From positions 24,397,759-24,461,758 of the forward strand of contig NC_080714.1 of the NCBI RefSeq assembly GCF_019097595.1: a stretch of 64,000 nucleotides of DNA. The letters are read 5' to 3'. The notes under the pieces are model-generated. The model had not been told where the DNA came from. It searched no databases and worked only from the letters and a program-made list of their open reading frames with translations. Positions 26,905 to 42,249 of this stretch are shown piece after piece; the stretch's first letter is position 1, and each line of letters begins with the position of its first letter. A program made the translations under genes and the position numbers. This stretch comes from Hemibagrus wyckioides (taxonomy: Eukaryota; Chordata; Actinopteri; Siluriformes; Bagridae).

Positions 26905-27455
26905 TGGGCAAGCATAAGGATCTGAGTGACTTTGACAAGATCCGAATAGTGATGGCAGAGCTTCTCCAGGTCTTGCAGGGTGTTCCCAATATGCAGTGAT
27001 TAAGACCTATGACAAGTGGTCCAAGGAATGACAACTGGTGGACCAGAGACAGGTTCATGGACATCACTGCAGTGTGTGGGGAGGGATGGTTCGATATTGA
27101 AGTAGTGCTAGAGTAGCATAAAATGCTGGTAAAGTTCTATACATAACGCCTGATCGGAAACACAGGAAGGTCACTCAGGTCAGAGTGTGCTATTGTGCAA
27201 AAGTAATGTTTGTGGCTTTGGACCAGTCAGATTGCCCATACTGACCCTGTACACCACCTACAATAAGCCTGTGAGCATCAGAACTGGACTATGAAGCAAT
27301 GAAAGTCTCTTATTTTAGAAAGAGATAGCACTAGGATGCACTATGGGAAGAAAGCAAGCTGTTGGAGGCAGTTTGATGCTCTGTGCTAATGTTCTGCTTT
27401 CGGCAGAACATGGGGGAGCAGGTGGTTTTAATGTCATGACAGGTCAGTGTGTATT
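26905..27455 (+). pseudogene. Tc1-like transposase fossil with terminal segment
   Basis: 26918-27060 reads like the start of a Tc1-family transposase ('ctgagtgactttgacaag', 'aagtggtccaaggaatga'). 27215-27300 ('gagcatcagaactggacta') and 27330-27400 ('gatgcactatgggaagaa', 'gatgctctgtgctaatg') continue it in the right order. 27412-27453 ('gcaggtggttttaatgtca') is like the usual 3' end of such elements. Frameshifts and deletions throughout make it non-functional. About 150 bp of unrelated DNA (27085-27205) interrupts it. Confidence 0.75.
27137..27194 (-). repeat. 60-bp inverted repeat, right copy
   Basis: Reverse-complement partner of 25777-25836, inside the insertion that interrupts the Tc1-like fossil. 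Confidence 0.85.
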
Positions 27456-27902
27456 CATAAAGGACATCATCAGTCATTTTTTTCCTCTGACGGAATTTTT
27501 TCTCGAGATTACCAAACCATCTACTACAAATGTTATCAAATCTGGGTATTCTGAGTACATTTTTGTGTAATAGAGGAAGCGGAAATTGTGTAATGAGAAC
27601 AACATGCTTCATCAGTTACAACAGAAATATGTCAGTGTAAAGGCACTGCTTGCAAACCACAAGGCAGTAAGTTTCATAATCAAAATACGCATCAGCAAAA
27701 AAAACATAACAAGATGTCTTTACAACAATGTGCAGCGCAGTCCAGCAGTGTTCAGGAAGTCAAGAATGAAAAAGACCACAGGATTGTGCAATCTCTTTTC
27801 TTTTTTCTCTTTCTTTAACAAAGCCTCATTACTTAAGTCATTTCATTTATTCACTTACAAGTTTATTACACTACATTAGTAGATATAATAAATAAATGAC
27901 TA

Positions 27903-27903
<1 letters not shown>

Positions 27904-27940
<37 letters not shown>
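27904..27940. repeat. (AAT)n microsatellite
   Basis: About 12 AAT units. Confidence 0.95.
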
Positions 27941-27954
27941 TTGTTTTATTGAGG

Positions 27955-28620
27955 TAAACAAAAAGTAAAAGGTGTCAAAAAAAGTCAAAATGAAAAATAA
28001 ATAAATAAATAAATAAAATAAAAATAAACTTAAATTAAAAATAGAATCAATCAATTGATTAATATTACTACTACTACTGTTATTAGTAATAAAAATAATT
28101 AGAAAATAAAATAAAATAATAAAATACACACAAAAAATTTTAAAAAATGATAACAAAAGATAATCATAAATTTTAAAGACTGAACATCTGTGTCTGGAAT
28201 TCACCCTGACAAGAAACACTCATCTTCTGTTGCACATCATTCAGTTTTACAGTATAAAACACTGGGTTTTTAACTGTAAACAAAAAGTAAAAGGCACAGC
28301 AGATGGAAGTCAAAATGAAAAATAAATAAATTAATTAATAAAATAAAAAATAAAAATAAACTCAAATTAAATTTGATTAATGAAATTAAATTAATTAATT
28401 GATTAATATTACTACTACTACTACTATTGTCATTACTACTACTACTACTACTAATAATAATAAATAAAATAAAATAAAATAAAATAAAATAAAATAAAAT
28501 AAAATAAAATAAAATAAAATAATAAAAGACACACAAAAATAATTGAAAAAATGACAATGATGTTGAGCATCATTCTGTGATTTATTTAAACTTTTACAGT
28601 ATAAAACGCTGGGTTTTTAA
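27955..28620. repeat. Tandem duplication of an AT-rich ~320-bp block
   Basis: 27955-28265 and 28275-28615 share 'caaaaagtaaaaggc', 'agtcaaaatgaaaaataaa', 'attgattaatattactact', 'acacacaaaaa' and 'acagtataaaac.ctgggt' in the same order. (ACT)n and (AAAAT)n runs (28461-28522) have expanded in the second copy. Confidence 0.85.
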
Positions 28621-28882
28621 TGGCCTCACTCTCTGATATATCAGACTTTTTGCTTAAATTCTTGATTTTTATTTTTATTTTTTATTCAGTGCTACCAGTG
28701 GAGGTCACTGTAAACCTACACTTAATGCAGAGGCCCACAAAGTGATCCTGGGTCTGGATTAAACCGATCAGTACTTTAAGTAGCTGTAGCAATAGTAGTA
28801 GTAGTATAAGGTAAAGGTAACAACAGTAATAAGAAATAGAGAATGGTCTTATAAATAGAGAATTGCCTTATAGTCAGTCAAA

Positions 28883-28973
28883 TAGATGTCACTTATGTGT
28901 AATTCTAGCATGGTATAACTGTCACACACTGGTAATAGCCCCTCTGCTTTCCCTTTGTTATTGCGTACAGCCA
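28883..28973 (+). repeat. 91-bp perfect direct repeat, copy 1
   Basis: Identical over 91 bases to 32412-32502. The flanks are unrelated. Ends in a pyrimidine-rich stretch and 'gcgtacag', which looks like a splice acceptor. Confidence 0.95.
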
Positions 28974-29372
28974 ATAGATATGATTCAATGTTTGGTGTTG
29001 ATGCAGTTGTATTTGAAACTGGAAGTTATAGAAATTAATTCAAGTGACTTATATAACAGTCAGCTAATAGCATTCGGTATATATATCCGGTTTCCATGCT
29101 GCACCATAATCGTGAGAACCGACAGAATTTATTAATGTTAATGTACAAATTTTTACATTAAAATGCAAATAATTAAATTAATGCAGCTGGTCTGAAACAT
29201 GGTTATAAAATAAATATAATGAAAATTAAAATAAATTTTTCTTCAGATATTTGTTAATTAATAATCATCCCATTATTTTTTAAATATTTTAATTTGCTCG
29301 AATTTTAATTTCTGTTGTCATTCTTCTTCGTTTTATAACAAAAGAATAAATGAAAGACTACACTATATTCTG

Positions 29373-29410
<38 letters not shown>

Positions 29411-30780
29411 GACAATAATAACGTGTGATCAATTCAAATGTATCAGTAGCAGTAGTAATGTTATAGTTTCCGGATCATTGTCCTACAACCTTACAATTTC
29501 ATCATGACTTCCTCAAGCGACAGAAGCAAATAAAGAAACAAATCATAATTCACCATTGGTAGTAATTTTGAGCTTTGTTTAATGTGGAATTTAATCAAAT
29601 GCTTCATTTAAAAATGAACGTAGCAAATGTATGTGCTCAAAAATTAGTTCATTTCTAAGATCGTAGTAATGCTGTGGAAGCTAATCTCCAGTTTACACAG
29701 ATGATTACCAGAAGTGTAGTACAGTTTATTCAATAAAGTGAATGAGAAAAGTGAGCAAATGGGTTTTTGATGGTTCAGCGACCAGCAGAATGGCAGTCAA
29801 TGCCTCTCTGATCAAGCACACTTGGCACTTCTCTGGTCTGCTCTGTAAGACAACACTCCTCTACCACACACTCAGCTGGCAAGAGAGACAGCGAGACGGA
29901 GGCCTGAGATAGTGTGTAGACAGCACATATATACATCTACTATAATCTTAACATGACGATCCTTCCTTGTCATCCTGTTACACCATAGCTGACATTCTCA
30001 CACTACACTTCCTGATTTTGCTATCAAAGACACACACGCCTCTATGGAGTTATCCCATTGCCTCAACTACACACTTTCAGAGTCGGGTTACACGGTGGAA
30101 TTAAAGAGGCTGCTTTTTTTTTAGAGAGAGTAATTTTTTAATCCTTGAAGGAAGCGTGCTCCAACAGCTTGAAGTGCTCAATGCTTCATTTAAGCAGCAT
30201 CGAAATCTGCAGAACGACCCTACCCGGGACCCTGCTAATTCTTTTTCTCACCTTTTGCTCCTGTCCCAAAAGCTGGGCCAGCCAAACAGAAAATGCCCAG
30301 ATGGTAATTAGGTCACAAGACTAGCACACTGGGTGCCGGTCTGTGCCAAAGTGACAAAATGTGAGCTAAACAGGGATGTGCTGACCTGCCATTAATCAAC
30401 GGAAAAGTCTCACATGCACACGCGAGGCTGAAAGACACGGGAGAATCAGTTGATCCCTCAGCGAGAATCTTACCACCTTTTTCATCCTAGTTTGGAAACA
30501 CTTCTGCTTTCAAAATCCCTGATCATTACGCTCTTCTATATTAAGCTCTTCTCTCTCCTGCCACCAAACAATTTGACCACAGAGCCAGGATGATGGCCTA
30601 CACTGGCGGTCTTCACACCCAGCAGGTCAAGGCCACAACACTGAACATAACACTTCTCAAAACCGCTGATTCAACTGAAGGAAACTGGATGATCAGCTGA
30701 ATGCATGGAGAAAACAAGCTGTTCAATTCTGTGGCCCTTAAGAAGCTTTCTTCTTAGTCTTAATAGTAACTGTAAGCAGC
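28974..30780. other. Non-coding, no gene seen
   Basis: 29376-29411 is (ATT)n. 29700-30700 is complex, non-repetitive DNA with ATTA motifs, a possible site of conserved regulatory elements upstream of the kinase gene. No exon seen. Confidence 0.45.
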
Positions 30781-32165
30781 TGAAAAAGTCAGAGAATCAG
30801 TATTATACTGTCATATAGTATTTTAGTCGTCTAGTGTAGTTTTACGAATTATAGTAGTAGTAATATTGGAATCAGTAGTATAGTATACTAGAGAATAGAC
30901 ATAGTGTAGTTTTCAGAATGATCAGTAGTAGTAGTAGTATAGTAGTAGTAATAGTAGTAGTGTAGTAGTAACATTAGAATCAGTAATATAGTATATTTAG
31001 TGTAGTTTTAGGAATGGTAGTAGTAGTAGTTGTGGTGGTAGTAGGAACATAGCAGCCAAAGTATAACATTGCTGTGCTGTAGTAGTAGTCGTAGTAGTAG
31101 TAGTAGTAGTCTATATTTAATTTAGTAGTCTATATTTTACTTATATTTCAATAAGTAATATAATTATAATAGAGCATAGAAGTAGTATAGTGTAGTTTAA
31201 GGAATGGTAGTAGTAGTAGTTTTAATATAATAATTGTAGTATTACATTGCTGTTCTATAGTAGTAGTAGTAGTAGTAGTAGTAGTAATAGTAATATTTCA
31301 ATCAGTAATATAGTTATACTAGAGCATGGAAGTAGAATAGTGTAGTTTTAGTAATGTACTTAGTAGTAGTAGTAACATATTGCTGTGCGGTAGTAGTAGT
31401 AGTAGTAGTAGTAGTAGAAGAAGTAGTAGTAGTACTAGTAATATAAGAATCAGTATTATACTAGACAATAGATGTAGTATAGTGTAGTATTAGGAATAGT
31501 AGTAGGATATTAGTATTAGTATAATACTGTTGTGCAGTAGTAGTAGTAGTAGTAGAATCAGTAGTAGAATTAGTATTAGTATAGTAGCAGTACTACAATA
31601 TTATTTAATTATATAGTATAATATTGTGCTGTATTAGTATTAGTATTAGTATTATTAGTTGTAGTAGTAGTAACAGTATTAGCAGCAGCTGCAGCAGTAT
31701 AGTTATATAGAAGTAGTATACTACTTATATAAAGCTCATATTAATGGTAGCAGTATCAATAGTTAGTAGCAGTAGTGTAGTATAAATAGTAGAAATAAAT
31801 AAGTGCTTTAGTTGTAGGAATCATAGCGGTATAGTAGTAAGTACAGTAGTAGTATTTTAGTAGTAATATCAGTAACAGTAACATACTATAGAATATAGAA
31901 TTATTATTATTATAATGATATGATCAGCTGTTGTAACTGCTGGTAGTAATGAAAGCTTGGGATTAGTAGGACCAGGATTTGAAGTATCAGTAGCAATAGT
32001 AGTAGCAGCGTAATATCGTAAAGCTATAATAGTATAAGTAAGTGGTAGTAGTAGTAGTAGTAGTAGTAATGGTAGTACTAGTATACACAGATGTAGAAGA
32101 ATTAATGGAAGTAGTAATGGAAATAGCATTTGTAGCAGTAATAATAGTAGTAGTTGTAATAGTGT
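30780..32165 (+). repeat. TAG-rich compound repeat tract, ~1.3 kb
   Basis: Dominated by TAG/GTA units (up to about 12 in a row) separated by short unique stretches such as 'agtgtagttttaggaatgg', which itself recurs near 31010, 31195 and 31340. The + strand is strongly depleted in C. Confidence 0.9.
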
Positions 32166-32179
32166 ATATAAGACTTAGA

Positions 32180-32190
32180 CTCTCTCTCGA

Positions 32191-32230
<40 letters not shown>

Positions 32231-32234
32231 ACCA
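32180..32234. repeat. (CT)n then (CA)n
   Basis: Compound dinucleotide microsatellite. Confidence 0.95.
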
Positions 32235-32411
32235 CAGGTACTACGTATTGAAAATAAACCTGCAGCTGCAGCAGTACTGTCTGGCCGCTCATCTGTCAAC
32301 ACAGAAATGTAAGTGAGTTCATGTGAGTGTGTGTTTATATGGTCAGACGTGTCCAGGGAAACGGGGCGCCAACAGCGATGTCCCTGCAGGAGAACGATTG
32401 AGAGCTCAGTG

Positions 32412-32502
32412 TAGATGTCACTTATGTGTAATTCTAGCATGGTATAACTGTCACACACTGGTAATAGCCCCTCTGCTTTCCCTTTGTTATTGCGTACAGC
32501 CA
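32412..32502 (+). repeat. 91-bp perfect direct repeat, copy 2
   Basis: Identical to 28883-28973, same orientation, 3.5 kb apart. About 600 bp upstream of the possible first exon of the kinase gene. Confidence 0.95.
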
Positions 32503-33015
32503 CCTGTTGTGATATTAAGCGGCATAAAAATGGTTTATTGTGCAGTCGTTTCTGTTCAAAACTAGGGTGTGATGATGTTTGCATGATATTCAGGTTCGGT
32601 ATTACTTTTAAAACTGCTGTTTGGGTTAACGTTGAGCCATTTCAGCGTTATTAATGAGCTCAGTGCGTGTTTCTTCAAAGCATTGCTGGCCGGTGAGAAA
32701 CTCTGCCAGTAGCGGGTGCTGAAAAGGCCACTGATACGAGTGCTAAAGGTTGGCACGTTGTACATGCATGTGTGGACATTTGTTTCATAGTGTATACATT
32801 CATTTATCCTTTGCATCAAAGGGTGAATGTGGGTCTGTACTAGGAGATTGATATTAGCTCATGAGAGCTCCAGTTCCTCGGGTGAGGGTTCTGAAGGTGT
32901 TTCTCTGACTGAGGTGTTTTATGTAGAATCAGCAGCAGAGAGCGGTAAGCCTTCAGCTGAAACCGCTTTAGTGTTAACAGCGGTCAGAGAAGCACCTCCC
33001 TCGTCTGACTCCTAG
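32503..33015. other. Region just upstream of the kinase gene
   Basis: Complex DNA without a recognisable gene. It may hold promoter elements of the SBK2-like gene, but no TATA box or other clear core element was identified. Confidence 0.35.
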
Positions 33016-33016
33016 A

Positions 33017-33024
33017 GAGAGATT

Positions 33025-33059
<35 letters not shown>

Positions 33060-33060
33060 T
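33017..33060. repeat. (GA)n microsatellite
   Basis: GA units with a few interruptions, directly before the possible first exon. Confidence 0.9.
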
Positions 33061-33117
33061 ATGAAAGGGAAGACATCCAGCACTCGTAACGATCAGAGAC
33101 ACTGAGAACTGTGAAAG
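33050..33117 (+). other. Possible untranslated first exon of the kinase gene
   Basis: A near-consensus splice donor (GAAAG/gtaagac) sits at 33117/33118. It follows a non-repetitive stretch just downstream of a GA microsatellite and 1.6 kb before the acceptor at 34721-34722 that precedes the start codon. I infer a non-coding first exon joined to 34723. The 5' limit cannot be seen. Transcript data would decide. Confidence 0.4.
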
Positions 33118-33152
33118 GTAAGACAAAGTAGACAGACCTGTGCATGTTCGAA

Positions 33153-33183
<31 letters not shown>

Positions 33184-34006
33184 TAAAACAGACTCAAATG
33201 CATCTTACTAAACATTTTTGATTCATGTTTAGTTCTTCAATATAGAAATAATAACAAAATAAACAACCAAAAAAGCAAATAAATAAATAAAAGCTTCTGA
33301 ATAATGCCTGTATATTTCTGTCTAATTTGCACATTATTTGTCATAGTAAATTGATTAATAAAAAAAAAAAACCTGCATATGAGATGTCGTGATGTGATGC
33401 AAATGTAAATATTAATATTTAAGCAGTGTCACTTCTGCTTTGCTCTGAGTTAAAATTAATGTTTGCTGTTACGCCCCATGTGGCAGCCTGCTATATTATA
33501 TGGGTTTAAGTGTCCTTTTGTTTTACAGTCGAACCCATTGTTTCGAAGAAGAAACATCTTAAGTCCAACCTTTACTTTTTCTAGCGCTTTATTCCGATTA
33601 CAGATCAGAAATTACCATTAAAACCAAAATTAGTAAGTAGAATCCAGTAAATCTTATTGTAATTTGTGTAAATTGTTGTCCTTGCTATATAGGATAAACC
33701 CATATGGGCTACATATTTATGTCTGCTAAGATTAAGAACACTGAATGAGACTTTAGCTTTAAGAAGGTGAAGAGGTTTGGAATCACATCCATCACATTTT
33801 TCAACACTTTTTTATTCCTTATTCTTTCATAATAGCAAAATGTATTAATCAAATAAATAAATAAATAAATTTGCCTTTAAAAAATAATCTGACTTTTTTA
33901 GAACACCATTTTGGACAGCATATATATATAAATTTATATAAAACAGACGTAAAAATGCACAGACCATTGAAATCACTTCATATAATTTCAATGAATCCAA
34001 AATGTA

Positions 34007-34044
<38 letters not shown>

Positions 34045-34722
34045 CAAATAGGTTTTTCTCTTTACACTTAAGGAACAGAATTTATTGTATTTCTCATACT
34101 TTCCTAAATGTTTTATAAAGTCTCTATAACAACTGCGAAAATATCCATAATGAAAATATATATTTATTGATTTATTACTTATTTCCATTATAAATGTCTG
34201 GTGCTTATTATTGTTTTATTTATGATTTATTTATAAAAAAATGATTTTATTATTATTAATTCAGCCGTTATCTTCATTTATATAATATTAATTATTATAA
34301 GATATTATATAATTTATTATTTAGTTAATTATTATTTATTTTATTTTATACTTTATCATTTTTATTCTATGTTTCTATATTCCTATAAAACTGCTTTGAG
34401 ACAATGTCTTTTGTTAAGAGCGCTTTACAAAAAAAAAGGGAAAAAAAAGAAAAATTGAACTGATTTAATAATCAATTATTTTTAGGTAATTAAAGTTAAC
34501 AGCAAACTGGTTGTGAAATAAATGTCACAATGCATCTCTCTTGTACTTATTTCTCTGAATATCCCATGAACACAACTAGTGATGATTGTTTAGATGGTAA
34601 ACAGTGCTGCTTTGTGCACAAGAATGATAAATCTATGCAACGTAATAAACTCAGCAACGACCAGGAATTGATCTGTGAGATGAAACCTAGAATTATGTAT
34701 TTTTCTGCTGTACTTTCGGCAG
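33118..34722 (+). other. Probable 5' intron of the kinase gene
   Basis: AT-rich. Holds (GT)n at 33153-33178, (AAT)n at 34010-34043 and an L2-type LINE tail at about 34350-34460 ('aaaactgctttgagacaatg', 'agagcgctttacaaaa'). Depends on the inferred first exon. Confidence 0.4.
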
Positions 34723-34730
34723 ACAGAACG

Positions 34731-39541
<4,811 letters not shown>

Positions 39542-39697
39542 CGCCTTTATGTGACATTCCAACACAGTCTCATTATTGCAAGAAAAGGGGGGGGCTATCA
39601 GGTCAGGTTGGACATTTGAACATTTCACTCAAACAATGGCAATGGAAAGATTTTTTGTGCATAGTTTGTGCTCTGATATTGTTATCCAAATTCTAGA

Positions 39698-39740
39698 AAT
39701 AAAATATATATCACTGGATGGTTAATAAAATGTGAATAAA
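39698..39740 (+). terminator. Poly(A) signals of the kinase gene
   Basis: AATAAA occurs at 39698-39703, 39724-39729 and 39735-39740, about 160-200 nt after the stop, with a T/G-rich stretch downstream. A fourth copy is at 39970-39975. These are suitable cleavage and polyadenylation signals; which is used cannot be told. Confidence 0.55.
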
Positions 39741-39749
39741 AATGTTTTT

Positions 39750-40082
39750 ATTGTTAGTCTAGGTCTGAGATTTAGAATAACTCTCTACTTTGCTATGTTT
39801 CTTACTATTACACTGGAAAAAGCATGAAAATCATCATAATGTATTATACTGTATACTGTACTGTTGTGTAATTATACTGATAATGTGTAGCCTTCATTGC
39901 ATGAACAGGCTTCTGAGCTGAAATATTGTAGAGTTCTAGTTTTATTACACTGCTGTGTTTGTGTTAAAGAATAAACTGGCACTTTAGAAGGCACTTTGAT
40001 GTTAAAAACCTTTGTCAGTGTGTAATCAGTGCAGTGTATGTTATATATTGTTAGAAGGCAGGTCATATTACTAGAAGCTTTG

Positions 40083-40121
<39 letters not shown>

Positions 40122-42045
40122 TTTTATACCCTGCAGCCTTTCGCATTTTAATAATCTACCGGCATCTACTGCAGCTGGCAGGCCGGTGATGGACAGTAGT
40201 GTTGGTGTGTCTTGGCACTAATGCTGATGTCCCTCTGAGAGGCTTGTGTGTCCTGAAGTCCAGGGGGCACTTTGGCTCAGAGTGTGAATTTTGCAGCATA
40301 TTTTAAGTCTTACACCAACCAGGATTGAGTTTCCATCATGGCTGATAGACAACAAGCTCACTTCAACCTTTCAGTGAGAAACGGCTCTGAAGCCCAGAGT
40401 GAAACACATCTCGACTCTGCAGTGAATATAAATCAACACCCTGACTGTTTTATACGGCGGAGCTGCAGATCTGTAGTAAACTTAACACTCTGACATGAAG
40501 AGGCAGCTGTGTTGGAAATTTGCCCTAGATTCTATTACAGTAGCTTGCAAATAACCAGGTTTGAGAGCAACTCCGGTAGGAAAATATATCAGTTTTCCTC
40601 ACACTTAGCTCATGTTGATGTGTAGATGATATACAACAACGTATCTGGCTATTAACTTGATGAGCTATTAAACTTGATGAGCTACACCGGTCGTTTCTGG
40701 AAAGCTCTTTTCTGGGCGACAAGAAAAAACTGAGATGGGATGAAGTCATCACAACAGTGCAGCTGTTTTAATTGATACTTAACACTGGCACTATGTGAAA
40801 TGAATGGCTGGCTATTATGAACCTAATCGCTCACATTTTATAGCTGTATATATAGCCCTTAGCTGCATTAGCAAGACAAGTGGCACACACAGATGCGTGA
40901 CAAAGACAGACTTACCAAACTTATTTCAGAAAAGAAGACTATTCATAAACTTGTACATAATTAAATTTAAGGCAGAACAAAAAATAGGCATAATTATGGG
41001 GTCAAGTCATGTTGGATCAGGGCCAAATGAAAATAGACCATTAGCAACGTATTTTTATGGACCACTTTAAAATGGTGTCTCGGTAATGGTGGCCATAAAC
41101 CTTTCTGATCAGTTGGTGCTCACCTTGTTGACCCCCAATAAATCAGGACGTGTGAGGGGTCATTTTTAAGTTTACCTTTTACCCCGATCCTGTGGTCGAC
41201 TCTGATTAGTGCCTTTGACAAACAGGTTAGACGTGGAAGTTGTAGCTAGCTAGTTTCTCTTAGCTCTGGTTGCATGAAACAGTAAAAGGTGGTTAGAATG
41301 ATGAACACATGAAGAGTTTCAAGAATTTTGAAAGCTGACCATCTTGTTATGCCTGATTGTAGTTGGTACTTATCCTGACCAAAAATTACATGTCATTATG
41401 AGGTTACAAAACCCTGCGCCCTGCTGAAGTGGCATAGTTATGTGGACACACTTGGTGTTACATGTCATGTGCAAGCAAAAGGTACACATACTTAATACTC
41501 AACTTCACAGTGTACCACTGTCCGTGATCTCCCAGCAGGCTTTGCAACAGACGTGTTGGCCCAGAAGCATAATCTCCTGGTGAAAGCATAGATCCCATTG
41601 ATTGATAATGACATTGTGACCTATTAATAAATCTGAAGTTATACTCTGTTATGGAAAATTACCACAACTGGTGTGGTAGAGTCACCAGTTTCCTATACCA
41701 TCATACACAAAGCTGTATGCGATGACAGCAATTTTAATCCATAATTTCTGTCATGTGGAACAAAGATGACAGGTTCAAGGGGATGAAACATTTTGTGTGA
41801 GGTTGGCATACAAGCCAGTGACAGTTTTGCTTCTAGAGAGATCAGATTGTGGTAGAGTCAGCATAACACGATATCTATGCTAGCACTTAGTTTATTGGCC
41901 TATTGATTAATAGTAGATTAAGTGCTAATCATACAGACAATAGACTATAACTGCCTTAGAGCATGCTTTGATTTAGGGATAACAAACAGAATTTTCCTGT
42001 CAGGGAGTGTTAATAGTTTGTCAGTGGATAATATAATATAATAAT
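39750..42045. other. Intergenic, no gene seen
   Basis: (AC)n at 40087-40118. Otherwise complex sequence between the two convergent genes, with no exon-like frame. Confidence 0.5.
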
Positions 42046-42049
42046 AATA

Positions 42050-42248
42050 TAATACAATCTGGATTTAATTCCCAGACAGGGAACCAAGCCAGCCACTGAG
42101 GGGTTAACTCTCAGCGCCGGTCCCAAGCCTGGCTAAAATGGGAGGGTCGCATCTGGAAGGGCATCCGGCATAAAACTTATGCCAAATCAAGTATGTGTCA
42201 ACCCTGAACAAAGAACAGCCAAAGGACAACAACAACAACAACAACATC
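42050..42248 (+). repeat. Dispersed repeat, 'gggagggt..aagggcatc' family, copy 3
   Basis: 'gccactgaggggttaactct', 'atgggagggtcgcatc', 'ggaagggcatccggc', ending in (AAC)n. The cleanest of the three copies. Confidence 0.7.
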
Positions 42249-42249
42249 A

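Noticed and set aside
28863..29135. Shared peptide between the ORFs at 28863 and 32323
   Set aside because: The similarity is only the 91-bp DNA duplication; nothing suggests translation.
32102..32584. 160-codon ORF on the - strand
   Set aside because: Half of it is translated CA, CT and TAG repeats, and the rest crosses the 91-bp duplicate without splice support.
34530..34730. In-frame N-terminal extension of the kinase frame
   Set aside because: A probable splice acceptor at 34721-34722 and the family's usual N-terminal length favour the start at 34731. The extension has no family resemblance and is Cys/Asn-rich like random AT-rich sequence.
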